DNA of 64,000 nt from Actinoalloteichus caeruleus DSM 43889 (GCF_000429185.2 NZ_AUBJ02000001.1:4278001-4342000), one strand, 5' to 3'. Shown: positions 27,852 through 36,151, counted from the first letter of the stretch. Program-made: numbers and translations. Notes: a model not told the origin generated them from the letters alone.

Positions 27852-28994
27852 ATGAGTGAGAGCGACAGAGCCCTCTACTACCTCATCGGGACTACCGGCT
27901 TCCCGAACTACGGCGACGAGATGATCGCCGCTGCCTGGCTGCGACACCTCCGGCAGGTCGCGCCGGACGCCGATGTCTGGCTCGACTGCCCCAGCCCCGG
28001 GCCGGCCCAGGTGCTCCTCGGCCACCTGCACCCCAGGGCCCGCTTCACCGACACCCTGTGGCGGTTGTGCTGGGAGGCGCCCAGCGAGGAGCCGTGGCAG
28101 GTGAACGAGTTCGCCCAGCGCGCCGTCAACGACCCGGGCATGGCTCCCCGCTGGGCCTCGGGCATCCAGCTGGCGCACCGGGCGGACGTCCTGCACATCA
28201 TCGGCGGCGGCTACGTCAACGGCGTGTGGCCACGCCACGTCGGCCTGCTCGCCGGGATGGTCTCGGTCGCCCGCCGGTCCGGTGCCCGCACCGCGATGAC
28301 CGGAGTGGGCCTGTGGCCGGCACCCGAACACGGGGAGACGCTGATCCGCGAGCTGGCCACCCGGTTCGACGTGGTCGACGTCCGCGACGCGCCCTCCGCC
28401 CGGTTGCTCGAGAAGACGTGCGCGGTCAGCCACACGTGCGACGACCTGTTCTTCGACCTCGGCCCCCACCTCTACCGGACCGACGACGAGCTGCGCGAGT
28501 TCATGGTCTGCGTCCAGTCCGACCTCCTCAGGGTCAGCGTGCCCGCGCTCGCCGCGTTCGTCACCGAGACCCTGCGCGCCTGGGACGTCCCGCCGGACCG
28601 GCTCGGGTTCGTGGAGTGCATCCCGCGGGTGGACCGCGACGTCTTCGCCCTGGTCGAGTCCGAGTTCCCTGGCGTGCGGATGTACCCGCTGGCGGAGGTG
28701 CTCGACCACGGGATGCCGGCCGCCGCCGGGCAGACCTGGTTGTCGACCCGGTTCCACCCCCACCTGGTCGGCGCGGCCGTGGGCGCCAACGGTGTCGCGG
28801 TGAGCATCAACCCCGACTACTACGCCACCAAGCACCGCTCGCTGACCGACCTGGGCAGCGGGTGGACGCTGGTCGAGGACCTCGACGAGATCCCCACCCG
28901 ACCGGTGCACGGCGGGTACAGCCCCGAGTCCCTCGCCGAGTACCGGGCCGCGAAGCGCCGGGTCGCCGACCGGATCTACCCGTACCGGCGCTGA
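27852..28994 (+). CDS. polysaccharide pyruvyl transferase family protein
   Basis: A 380-residue protein of the CsaB/WcaK-like pyruvyltransferase family. These transfer pyruvate from phosphoenolpyruvate as a ketal onto cell-surface sugars. Family features are GTTGFPNYGDEMIAAAWLR at the N-terminus, HIIGGGYVNGVWP, VDVRDAPSARLL and the C-terminal TRFHPHLVGAAVGANGVAVS. No signal peptide or membrane helix is present, as expected for a cytoplasmic enzyme. No glycosyltransferase or polysaccharide operon surrounds it, so the acceptor is unknown. ATG 27852 is the first start consistent with the domain; it is divergent from the fadE5-like gene. Confidence 0.82.
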   Translation: MSESDRALYYLIGTTGFPNYGDEMIAAAWLRHLRQVAPDADVWLDCPSPGPAQVLLGHLHPRARFTDTLWRLCWEAPSEEPWQVNEFAQRAVNDPGMAPRWASGIQLAHRADVLHIIGGGYVNGVWPRHVGLLAGMVSVARRSGARTAMTGVGLWPAPEHGETLIRELATRFDVVDVRDAPSARLLEKTCAVSHTCDDLFFDLGPHLYRTDDELREFMVCVQSDLLRVSVPALAAFVTETLRAWDVPPDRLGFVECIPRVDRDVFALVESEFPGVRMYPLAEVLDHGMPAAAGQTWLSTRFHPHLVGAAVGANGVAVSINPDYYATKHRSLTDLGSGWTLVEDLDEIPTRPVHGGYSPESLAEYRAAKRRVADRIYPYRR

Positions 28995-29017
28995 TCCTCC
29001 CCTGCCGTCGGGGACGC

Positions 29018-29042
29018 GGACCGGCTCCCACGGGGCCGGTCC
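29018..29042. terminator. hairpin between convergent genes
   Basis: GGACCGGC and GCCGGTCC form an 8-bp perfect stem with a nine-base loop, 23 bases after the pyruvyl transferase stop. Confidence 0.45.
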
Positions 29043-29226
29043 GGGTCGGGACAGCGGGCCGGGGAGCGCGGGTGGCGGCGTGAGCGCCAGGAGCTCCGCT
29101 CGCCGGCGGGGCGCGGTGCCCCGGTGCGTGCCCGCCCTCCCCGCCCCCGCCGGGAACACACCGGAATCCGGCGTGCGGCGGGGGAGCGCCGCGCGGGAGG
29201 AGGGCCCGCCAGCCGGACCCCGGGGG

Positions 29227-30399
29227 TCAGTCCAGGGTGAACGGGTCGTACCGGATGCGGTCCAGGGGCGTTCCCGCCACCAGCATCCTGGAGACGGTGG
29301 CCCGGATCATCGCGGGGGAGCCGCACACCATGACGTCCCGTTCCGACCAGGCCCCGTAGCGGGTGACGACCTCCGCGAGGGTGCCGTGTTCGGTGCCCTG
29401 CCGGGCGGGGCCGGACTCCACGACGGGCACCACGGTGAGCCAGGGGTTGCTCATCGCGAGGTATCGCAGGTTGTCCAGCTCGTAGAGGTCCTCGATGGTC
29501 CGGCCACCGAGGAAGAGGTGCACCCGGGGGTTCGTGCCGTACTGGGCCAGCTCGTCCAGCATCGCGCGCATGGGGGCGAGTCCGGTCCCACCGGCGATCA
29601 TCAGGACGTCGCGACCGTTCTCCCGGTCGACGCCCATCCGGCCCATCGGAGGACCGACCCGCCAGGTGTCACCCACCTGGGTGTGCCCGACGACGGAACG
29701 GCTGACCCAACCGCCGTGGACCGACCTGATGTGGAACTCGAGGGTCCCGTCCTCGCTGGGCGCGTTGGCCGGGGTCAGGTACCTCCACAGCCGGGGCCGT
29801 TGGGGGACCTCGACGCTGACGTACTGACCGGCGCGGTAGGGGACCGGCTGGTGCGGCTGCACCCGGACCACGGCGAGGTCCCAGCTCAACCGCTGGTGCT
29901 CCACGACCCTGGCGTTCCACCAGGCCGGGTTCTCGTCCGCCTCGGCCGCGTTGTGCATGGTGGTGGCCATCATCGTGTAGGCCTCGGCCCACGCGAGCTC
30001 CACCTCGTCGGTCCACACCGGACCGGCGTACCGCTTGATCGCCGCCAGCAACGCGGTGCCGGTCGCCTCGTAGTGGCTGGCGATCACCCCGAACTTGCGG
30101 TGGTCGCGGCCCAGCTGGCGGAGGAACGGCACCAGGTCGTCCGGCCGGTCGATCATCTGCACCGTGTGCACCAGGGCGCGAAGCAGCCTGCTCCGCTGCA
30201 CCTCCATGTTGGCGGGAAACAGCTCGCGGGTCTTGGGCGCGAGGCTGAAGAGCATCCCGTAGAAGAACCTCGCCACGTCGTCGGCGTACGGCTCGACGGC
30301 CGCGTAGCTTTCCCGGATCAGGCGCACGGTGGCGCTGACCCCCGAGGCAGATTCCGGTCGCGAGGGAGGCACGGGGCTAAGCACGGCGTTCGCTGTCAT
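29227..30399 (-). CDS. globin-flavoreductase fusion (flavohaemoglobin, Rv0385 type)
   Basis: 390 residues: an N-terminal globin domain (about 20-150), then an FAD domain and an NAD(P)H domain. The proximal-histidine region is LGRDHRKFGV (His100). The FAD site reads WRYLTPAN rather than the RxYS of canonical Hmp, and the NAD(P)H site is MIAGGTGLAPMRAML with VMVCGSPAMIRAT near the C-terminus. Length and the altered FAD motif resemble M. tuberculosis Rv0385, a type II flavohaemoglobin, so nitric oxide dioxygenase activity should not be assumed; an electron-transfer or D-lactate-linked role has been proposed for that type. In M. tuberculosis the homologue is next to clpB; here clpB is about 10 kb away. 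Confidence 0.85.
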   Translation of the reverse strand: MTANAVLSPVPPSRPESASGVSATVRLIRESYAAVEPYADDVARFFYGMLFSLAPKTRELFPANMEVQRSRLLRALVHTVQMIDRPDDLVPFLRQLGRDHRKFGVIASHYEATGTALLAAIKRYAGPVWTDEVELAWAEAYTMMATTMHNAAEADENPAWWNARVVEHQRLSWDLAVVRVQPHQPVPYRAGQYVSVEVPQRPRLWRYLTPANAPSEDGTLEFHIRSVHGGWVSRSVVGHTQVGDTWRVGPPMGRMGVDRENGRDVLMIAGGTGLAPMRAMLDELAQYGTNPRVHLFLGGRTIEDLYELDNLRYLAMSNPWLTVVPVVESGPARQGTEHGTLAEVVTRYGAWSERDVMVCGSPAMIRATVSRMLVAGTPLDRIRYDPFTLD

Positions 30400-30535
30400 A
30401 GTCCGGGCGCAGTCTTCTCCACGTCGTTCGGCGCGCCGGGCGTGACGCGCCGTTCCTTGTCAGGATCCCCAACAAGGGGGACAGTAACTCGTTCTCTGGT
30501 TGCCTGAGTCCTTGATGCCACCTTCGAGTGTCGGC

Positions 30536-30553
30536 ATGTAACTGCGAGTACAT
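30536..30553. promoter_or_regulatory. short inverted repeat in divergent promoter region
   Basis: ATGTA-N8-TACAT lies between the divergent flavohaemoglobin and PPOX genes in an AT-richer patch. A second imperfect repeat, CCTTGT-N11-ACAAGG, lies at 30455-30477. Either could be an operator; neither matches a regulator I can name. Confidence 0.35.
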
Positions 30554-30628
30554 AATGCCTGCGACGGTTGGGCGAAGGTAGGGGGTAGATCGTGGAACTT
30601 CAGAGGTCTTCGTGACACTGTGGGGCCC

Positions 30629-31531
30629 GTGATTCGCGAGATGCTGGTGCCAACGGGTACCGCGGACCCCGATCTGCACGAACTTGAGCTCGTCGACGCT
30701 CCTCCGACCGGGGTAGGGCCGGGCGGCTGGGGAGGCGCACCGGGAACCGGGTCGTCGGGCGCCGGGGCGACGGTCGTGGCACCGCTCCCGCCCGATCCCG
30801 AACAGACCGTGCGGCACGCCTTCCCCGTGGTCCCGGTGGGGGCACCGCCCGCTCCGGGGCCGGTCGCGCCGCCGGTGTCCTCGTCCGGGCATCCCCTGCC
30901 CGGTTCCCGGGGAGAACACGTCCTCCAGGAGCGGCACGGCACCGAGCGGCGTGCGCGGCGCTTCTACCAGGAGCAGATGCTCGACCGCCTGAACGACGAG
31001 ATGGCACGGTTCGTGGGCCGGATGGAGATGGCCTTCGTGGCCACCGCCGACGGGTCGGGGGAGTGCGACGCCTCGCTGCGCTCGGGCCCGCCCGGTTTCA
31101 TCCGGGTGCTCGACCCGCACCACCTCGCCTACCCCGAGTACCGGGGCAACGGCGTCATGGCCAGCCTCGGCAACATCGAGGAGAACCCCCACGTGGGGAT
31201 CCTCATGCTGGACCTGGTCCAGGACCTGATCGGACTGCATGTCAACGGTCGCGCCAGCGTGGTCGAGGACGCCGAACTGCGAGCGAGGCACTCCGACCTG
31301 CCCGAGGACGACAACCGTGGCAGGACGCCCGAACGGTGGGTCGTCGTCCGGGTCGAGGAGGCCTATGTCCACTGCCGCAAGCACATCCCTCGGATGATGC
31401 CGGTGCCACGGGACCGATCCTGGGGCACCGACGACGCGCGGCGCAAGGGTGGCGACTACTTCGAGGCCAAGGGTGATGAGCGGCCCTGGAGCCCCGCCCC
31501 GGAACGGCACTCGGAGCCGGCCTCGGGGTGA
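30629..31531 (+). CDS. pyridoxamine 5'-phosphate oxidase-related FMN-binding protein
   Basis: About 300 residues. The first 95 are Pro/Gly-rich and unstructured. The FMN-binding split-barrel follows: RMEMAFVATADGSGECDAS, GFIRVLDPHHLAYPEYRGNG, MASLGNIEENPHVGILMLD and GLHVNGRASVVED. This group (PPOX class, often with flavin or F420) contains many uncharacterised reductases; the motif set matches the pyridoxamine-phosphate-oxidase-like family widespread in actinobacteria, not true PdxH. GTG 30629 or GTG 30620 may be the start; the disordered N-terminus makes this uncertain. It is divergent from the globin-reductase, so co-regulation through the shared 230-base region is possible. Confidence 0.8.
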   Translation: MIREMLVPTGTADPDLHELELVDAPPTGVGPGGWGGAPGTGSSGAGATVVAPLPPDPEQTVRHAFPVVPVGAPPAPGPVAPPVSSSGHPLPGSRGEHVLQERHGTERRARRFYQEQMLDRLNDEMARFVGRMEMAFVATADGSGECDASLRSGPPGFIRVLDPHHLAYPEYRGNGVMASLGNIEENPHVGILMLDLVQDLIGLHVNGRASVVEDAELRARHSDLPEDDNRGRTPERWVVVRVEEAYVHCRKHIPRMMPVPRDRSWGTDDARRKGGDYFEAKGDERPWSPAPERHSEPASG

Positions 31532-31640
31532 GGCCGCCCCCTCCGCCGACCGGCCCTCCCGACTCGGCCGGGTGGCGGTACTCACACCCGCGCTCGGACG
31601 TTCCCGGTTCGCCCGGTCGATTCGGACATCCCGGTCCCTG

Positions 31641-31651
31641 GTCTGTCAGAC
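31641..31651. promoter_or_regulatory. small palindrome upstream of marR gene
   Basis: GTCTG-T-CAGAC lies 29 bases before the MarR start and could be its autoregulatory operator. Confidence 0.3.
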
Positions 31652-31680
31652 TTGAGGGGGTGGGAGCGAGGGGGACCAGG

Positions 31681-32184
31681 GTGAACCCGACACGCATGGA
31701 CGGTTCGACGATGGCCGTGAACGGGCCGGAGCGGCTGGGCACGGGCGCCGACGGCACCCGTGGGGCCGCGGCCGACAGTGTCGAGCGCGAGTTGACCATC
31801 CTCTTCCGCCGCGCCAAGCAGAGCACGGCCAGACTCGCCTCGCAGATCCACGTGGAGCTGGAGCCGGCCGCCTACGGCACGCTGTCGATGATCGCCGAGC
31901 GCGGCCCCGTCAGGGGGACCGACGTGGTCGACCTGCTCAACCTCGACAAGTCCACCATCAGCCGGCAGCTGAGCAAGCTGGTGGAGCTGCGGCTCATCGA
32001 ACGGGTGCCGGACCCCGTCGACGGCCGCGCGCGGCGCGTGCAGCTCACCGACCTGGGGTCGCGGCGGCTCCGGGAGGTTCGGGAGCGGCGGCGGGAGCGC
32101 CTGGACGAGCAGCTCGCCGAGTGGCCGACCTCCGACCTGACCGAGCTGGCGCGCCTCCTCAACCGGCTGAACGAGGCCTTCTGA
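31681..32184 (+). CDS. MarR-family transcriptional regulator
   Basis: A 167-residue winged-helix regulator. The recognition region is GTDVVDLLNLDKSTISRQLS and the wing is RVPDPVDGRARRVQLTDLG with the conserved D-x-R. The acidic/disordered N-terminal 35 residues precede the dimerisation helices. GTG 31681 is chosen after GAGGGGGACCAGG; ATG codons at 31696 and 31711 are alternatives. The 3' end overlaps the convergent alpha/beta hydrolase gene by 26 bases. Regulatory targets are unknown; candidate operators lie at 31641 (own promoter) and 34214 (the MFS exporter). Confidence 0.88.
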   Translation: MNPTRMDGSTMAVNGPERLGTGADGTRGAAADSVERELTILFRRAKQSTARLASQIHVELEPAAYGTLSMIAERGPVRGTDVVDLLNLDKSTISRQLSKLVELRLIERVPDPVDGRARRVQLTDLGSRRLREVRERRRERLDEQLAEWPTSDLTELARLLNRLNEAF

Positions 32185-33049
32185 CCGGGACGTCTCCTCG
32201 GGCCGCGAGCGCCCCCCGCAGCCAGGGCGCCACCACGGGCAACACGTGGTGGGGCAGCATCGCGCCCAGGTGGTCGAGCCCGTCGAGCAGCTCCACGTCC
32301 CAGCCAGCCTCCGCGAGTTCGGCGCGGCCCCGCATGAGCCCGCCCGCGATGTCCACCGTGACCCCACCCCAGGACTCCGGGTAGACGATGGTGTCGGCGG
32401 CGCCGGCGAAGCACAGCCGGGGGCAGCGCACCGACGCGGCAGCCGCCCGGTCGTCGAAGCCCGTCAGGGCCTCGTACAGGGTGACGAACTGCCGGGTCCG
32501 CTCCGGCGGGGCGGAGATCTCGACGGTGTCCCAGTCCGGTTCGCCCCCGCCGTCGGTCTCCTGGCGCCCGTCGTGGCCGCCAGCCTCGGCGCGCCGGTGT
32601 GCGGCCGTGGTGACCTCGAGCATCTCGGCGTAGGGGCCGTTCAGGGCGGGGAATCCGCCCATGACGAGCGCGGAGAGCCGGTCGGTCCTGATCGCGAGCT
32701 GGAGCCCGGCCAGGGCGAGCCAGGAGTAGCCGTAGTAGGCGAAGCTCTCCGCCTCGACCGCGTCGGCGACCGCGAGGATGTCGGCCGCGACGTTCCCGGG
32801 GGTCAGGGTGGTGGGTTTGGGCCGGCCCATGACGTGGCCCTCGTAGTCGAAGGCGACGACGCGGAAGCGGTCGCTCAGCCCGTCGACCAGCGCGCGCCCC
32901 AGGGCGGGGTCGGCGCCCCACCTCCGCATCTCCTCGGCCCGGTCCCCGGTGATCGGGGTGGGGTCCACCGGGAGCAGCACGGTGGGCCCGCTCCCCGTGA
33001 TCTCCAGGTCAAGCCGGTCGCCGTCGTGCGTGGTGCTGTACCCCATCAT
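32159..33049 (-). CDS. alpha/beta hydrolase
   Basis: A 296-residue alpha/beta-hydrolase fold protein. The nucleophile elbow is YYGYSWLALAG (serine near residue 105), preceded by RVVAFDYEGHVMGRPKP, and the late histidine candidate is in LLDGLDHLGAMLPHH near residue 265. The elbow G-Y-S-W is a variant of G-x-S-x-G, and the substrate is unknown. It is divergent from the TetR gene with two similar palindromes between them, so TetR probably controls it. Its 3' end overlaps the convergent MarR gene by 26 bases. Confidence 0.8.
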   Translation of the reverse strand: MMGYSTTHDGDRLDLEITGSGPTVLLPVDPTPITGDRAEEMRRWGADPALGRALVDGLSDRFRVVAFDYEGHVMGRPKPTTLTPGNVAADILAVADAVEAESFAYYGYSWLALAGLQLAIRTDRLSALVMGGFPALNGPYAEMLEVTTAAHRRAEAGGHDGRQETDGGGEPDWDTVEISAPPERTRQFVTLYEALTGFDDRAAAASVRCPRLCFAGAADTIVYPESWGGVTVDIAGGLMRGRAELAEAGWDVELLDGLDHLGAMLPHHVLPVVAPWLRGALAARGDVPVRRPRSAG

Positions 33050-33088
33050 GTCGCGCTCCTCGCCGGGGCGATCGGCCCCGATATCCCT

Positions 33089-33099
33089 TTACGTCGTAC
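33089..33099. promoter_or_regulatory. TetR operator candidate 1
   Basis: TTACGTCGTAC, a near-palindrome (TTAC/GTAc), is a close copy of the site at 33123. It lies between the divergent hydrolase and TetR genes. Confidence 0.5.
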
Positions 33100-33122
33100 G
33101 GTGATGTGCGGGCGACAATACA

Positions 33123-33133
33123 TTACGTTGTAA
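33123..33133. promoter_or_regulatory. TetR operator candidate 2, overlapping ribosome-binding site region
   Basis: TTACGTTGTAA is a perfect TTAC/GTAA inverted repeat with a three-base centre. It runs into the AAGGAG ribosome-binding site (33132-33137) of the TetR gene, so bound repressor would also block initiation. The two sites are 34 bases apart. Confidence 0.55.
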
Positions 33134-33143
33134 GGAGATGTGG

Positions 33144-33986
33144 GTGGCGGTCATCGGAGGTCGGGGAGACGCGGACCTGACCATGCGGCTGTTGTGGGCG
33201 GGGTCCGAGCGCGGGCCGTCGCGGTCCGCACCGGGTCCCAGGCAAAGCCTCACCGCGTCGGCGATCGTCGAGGCGGCGATCGGCCTCGCGGACGAGGAGG
33301 GTCTCGCGGGACTGTCGATGCGCGCCGTCGGGGAACGGCTCGGGCGGTCCGCGATGGCGCTCTACACCTACGTGCCGGGGAAGGCCGAGCTGGTGGACCT
33401 GATGTACGACCAGGCGCACGCCGACTTCTCCGGCGCGTGCGAGGAGGCGGCGGACTGGAGGTCGGGCGTCCTGGAGTGGGCGGTCGAGTTGCGTGATCTC
33501 TACCTGCGTCATCCGTGGGTCCTCCAGGTCTCGCACGCCCGCCCGGTCCTCGGGCCGCACGAGCAGGTCGTCTTCGAGGCCCTTGCTGGGCTCCTCCGGT
33601 CCACCGAGCTGCCGGGGCGGGTGCTGCGGGGAGCGGTCAGCGCCCTCTTCCACCACGTCCGGGGTTCCGCGCGCACGGCGGCCGAGGCGGGCCGGGCCGC
33701 CGCCGAGACGGGGGTGCCCGACCGGGAGTGGTGGACGCGCCGCTCCACCCTGCTGCGCGAGGTCGCCCCCGACTTCGCCGAGCGGTTCCCGCACTCCGTC
33801 CGCCTGGCTGGCGACGCGTCGGCGGGCCAGGGCGGCGGGACGCGGGACTCGGCCGGGGCGGAACGAGCGGAGCGGGGGTGGGCTCGTGGGGTCGACGCGG
33901 TCTTCGTCGCGGGGCTCACCGTCCTGCTGGACGGTCTCTCCTCGGCGACCGGGGTGGATGGGCGGGGAGAAGCCTCCGAGGGTTGA
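33144..33986 (+). CDS. TetR-family transcriptional regulator
   Basis: About 280 residues with a TetR-type helix-turn-helix (LTASAIVEAAIGLADEEG, then LSMRAVGERLGRSAMALYTYV) and a TetR_C-like ligand-binding domain. The pattern MRAVGERLGRSAMALYTYVPGKAEL is typical of the TetR/TetR_C subfamily that governs drug or metabolite genes. GTG 33144 is preferred: AAGGAG (33132-33137) is six bases upstream, whereas ATG 33138 directly abuts it. Gene order suggests control of the divergent hydrolase, and perhaps of the exporter 277 bases downstream. Confidence 0.85.
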   Translation: MAVIGGRGDADLTMRLLWAGSERGPSRSAPGPRQSLTASAIVEAAIGLADEEGLAGLSMRAVGERLGRSAMALYTYVPGKAELVDLMYDQAHADFSGACEEAADWRSGVLEWAVELRDLYLRHPWVLQVSHARPVLGPHEQVVFEALAGLLRSTELPGRVLRGAVSALFHHVRGSARTAAEAGRAAAETGVPDREWWTRRSTLLREVAPDFAERFPHSVRLAGDASAGQGGGTRDSAGAERAERGWARGVDAVFVAGLTVLLDGLSSATGVDGRGEASEG

Positions 33987-34213
33987 GATGGCGCCACCGT
34001 CGCCCTGACCCCGGCCGGCCACGGGTCGGCCCCACGGTCGTGGCCCCTTGGACCCGGCCCTGGAGCGCGCCCTTCCCCGGTTGGCGCCGATCTCCGGCCT
34101 TCCCGTGCTCGGTGTCCCGCGCGGCCCCGGTGGCGGGAGGCGCGGCGTCGGACATCCACGCGGTAAGCCATCTCACCCGGAGAGGCGTGGTGGGCACTCC
34201 ACCGCGAGCGTAA

Positions 34214-34230
34214 AGTTGCATAAGGCAACT
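34214..34230 (+). promoter_or_regulatory. inverted repeat upstream of MFS exporter
   Basis: AGTTGC-ATAAG-GCAACT lies 33 bases before the exporter start. It resembles MarR-family operators (TTGC/GCAA with five-base spacing). Confidence 0.5.
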
Positions 34231-34262
34231 AATGACTAGAGGAGAGTTCGGGGGAGCACCAG

Positions 34263-35909
34263 GTGGTGGTGTCAGGCGGGACGCAGGACGCGGCGGTCGT
34301 CGCGACGGGCGCGGCGGTGCACCCGGGGCCGGACGACCAGCCCCCGATGTCCCACCGCGAGATCATGCGTGTCTTCTCCGGACTGCTGCTCGCGCTGCTG
34401 GTCGCCATCCTCAGCTCGACCATCGTGGCGAACGCGCTGCCCACCATCACCGCCGAACTCGGCGGCACCCAGGCCCAGTACACGTGGGTGGTCACGGCCA
34501 CCCTGCTCGGCGCGACCGCGACCACCCCGGTGTGGGGCAAGCTCGCCGACCTCTTCAGCAAGAAGCTGCTCCTCCAGATCGCGCTCTCCGTCTTCACGAT
34601 CGGCTCGGTGCTGGGCGGCCTCGCCCAGTCGATGCCGATGCTGATCGGGTTCCGGGCGGTGCAGGGACTCGGCCTTGGCGGCGTGCAGGCCCTCGTCCAG
34701 GTCGTCATCGCCGCGATGATCAGCCCGAGGGAACGCGGCCGGTACAGCGGTTACCTGGGGGCGGTCTTCGCCGTGGGCACGGTCAGCGGTCCGCTGATCG
34801 GCGGCCTCATCGTCGACACCCCCTGGCTCGGATGGCGGTGGTGCTTCCTCGCGGGTGTCCCGGTCGCGGTGGCGGCGCTCGTGGTCATCGGCCGCACGCT
34901 GCGCCTGCCGACCGTCCGCCGCCCGGTGCGGGTGGACTGGCTCGGGGCGACGCTGCTGGTGGGAGGCGTGAGCCTGCTGCTGGTGTGGGTGTCCCTGGCC
35001 GGTCAGTCGTTCGCCTGGGCGTCGCCGACCACGGCGTTGCTGGTCGGAGGTGCGGTGGTGCTCCTCGGACTGGCCGTCCTCGTGGAGGCGAGGGCGGTCG
35101 ACCCGGTCGTCCCGCTCCGCTTCTTCCGGGACCGGACGACCGCGCTCTCCGTCGTCGCCGGCGTCGGGACGGGGGTGGCGATGTTCGGAGTTCCCGTGTT
35201 CGTCGGCCAGTACTTCCAGCTGGGCAGGGGGTACTCGCCCACCGTGGCCGGGCTGATGACGATCCCGTTGGTGCTGTCGCTCGCGTTCACCTCCACCCTC
35301 TCCGGTCAGCTGATCAGCAGGTCGGGGCGGTGGAAGCGGTTCCTGCTCGTGGGCGCGGTGGCGTTGCCGGTCGGGCTCGGTCTGTTGGCGACGATCGACC
35401 ACCGGACGGACCTGGTGCTGGTGGGGGTGTTCCTCGCCGTCGTGGGCGCGGGGGTGGGGTTGTGCGCGCAGAACCTCGTCCTGGCCGTGCAGAACACCGT
35501 TCCCGCCCGTGACCTCGGATCGGCGACGGCCCTGGTCACCTTCTTCCGATCCCTCGGAGGCGCCTCCGGCGTGTCGGCGCTCGGCGCCGTGCTGTCCGCC
35601 AGCGTGGCCGCCCGGGTGGGGACGGGAGGCGGCCAGAGCGCTTCCCTGGATCTCGCGGGGCTCCCCGAGGGGGTCCGGGCGGAGGTGATGACGGCGTTCG
35701 GCGACGCCACCGGAACGGTCTTCCTCGTCGCCGCGCTGGCCGCCCTGGTGGCGCTGTTCGCGGTCCTCGGCATCCGGGAGGTGCCGCTGCGGACCACCGT
35801 CGACGTGGAGCACGCCGTGCCGGCTCCCGCCGTGGGTGCGCCCGTACCGAGCCCGGGTACTCCGGCCGGATCGGCTGGGCGGTCCGGGGATGGTGCTGAC
35901 CGCGGGTGA
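34263..35909 (+). CDS. MFS drug exporter, DHA2 (14-helix) family
   Basis: A 548-residue multidrug efflux permease of the EmrB/QacA type, using the proton gradient. Helix 1 reads VAILSSTIVANALPTI, the family signature with the conserved proline. Motif A is VWGKLADLFSKKLLL, and motif C-like GAVFAVGTVSGPLIGGLI lies in helix 5 with TPWLGWRWCFLAGVP after it. Fourteen hydrophobic segments can be traced. The C-terminus is Pro/Ala/Gly-rich. The start could be GTG 34263, GTG 34266 or ATG 34347; 34263 follows GGGGGAGCACC. A palindrome upstream suggests control by a MarR- or TetR-type regulator, possibly one of the two encoded upstream. Confidence 0.9.
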   Translation: MVVSGGTQDAAVVATGAAVHPGPDDQPPMSHREIMRVFSGLLLALLVAILSSTIVANALPTITAELGGTQAQYTWVVTATLLGATATTPVWGKLADLFSKKLLLQIALSVFTIGSVLGGLAQSMPMLIGFRAVQGLGLGGVQALVQVVIAAMISPRERGRYSGYLGAVFAVGTVSGPLIGGLIVDTPWLGWRWCFLAGVPVAVAALVVIGRTLRLPTVRRPVRVDWLGATLLVGGVSLLLVWVSLAGQSFAWASPTTALLVGGAVVLLGLAVLVEARAVDPVVPLRFFRDRTTALSVVAGVGTGVAMFGVPVFVGQYFQLGRGYSPTVAGLMTIPLVLSLAFTSTLSGQLISRSGRWKRFLLVGAVALPVGLGLLATIDHRTDLVLVGVFLAVVGAGVGLCAQNLVLAVQNTVPARDLGSATALVTFFRSLGGASGVSALGAVLSASVAARVGTGGGQSASLDLAGLPEGVRAEVMTAFGDATGTVFLVAALAALVALFAVLGIREVPLRTTVDVEHAVPAPAVGAPVPSPGTPAGSAGRSGDGADRG

Positions 35910-35954
35910 CGGCCTCGCCCGTGCGGTACCGCCGTCACCTGGAAGGCGTCACCC

Positions 35955-36151
35955 TGTGGAGTTGTCCACGGACTGTGGATAACTCCACAACCGGCGGCCG
36001 TCCGCCCCAAGTTATCCACAGGCTGTGTGGACAACTTGGGGCGGAACTGTGGATTTGGCGTGGACTGGCTGTGGATAGTTGGGGATAACTGGGGATCAGT
36101 TGGGGATATCCGGTGGAGAACTCGGCACCGGCCGGGCGTGTCTGTGGATAA
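35955..36151. promoter_or_regulatory. cluster of DnaA boxes (about eleven in 200 bp)
   Basis: Perfect TTATCCACA boxes occur at 35974-35982 (minus), 36012-36020 (plus) and 36143-36151 (minus); a perfect TTGTCCACA at 36026-36034 (minus). One-mismatch boxes are at 35962-35970, 36070-36078 and 36080-36088; weaker ones at 35955, 35981, 36048, 36090 and 36101. Boxes at 36070, 36080, 36090 and 36101 are spaced 10-11 bases, one helical turn, all on the same strand. Boxes at 36012 and 36026 face each other in an 18-bp near-perfect inverted repeat (36003-36043). No dnaA or dnaN is nearby, so this is not a standard oriC; it may titrate DnaA (datA-like) or be a DnaA-regulated region. Confidence 0.85.

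Noticed and set aside
35955-36151. Interpretation as chromosomal oriC
   Set aside because: Neither dnaA nor dnaN flanks the site, no AT-rich unwinding element is seen, and the neighbours are transporters. A titration or regulatory locus is more cautious.
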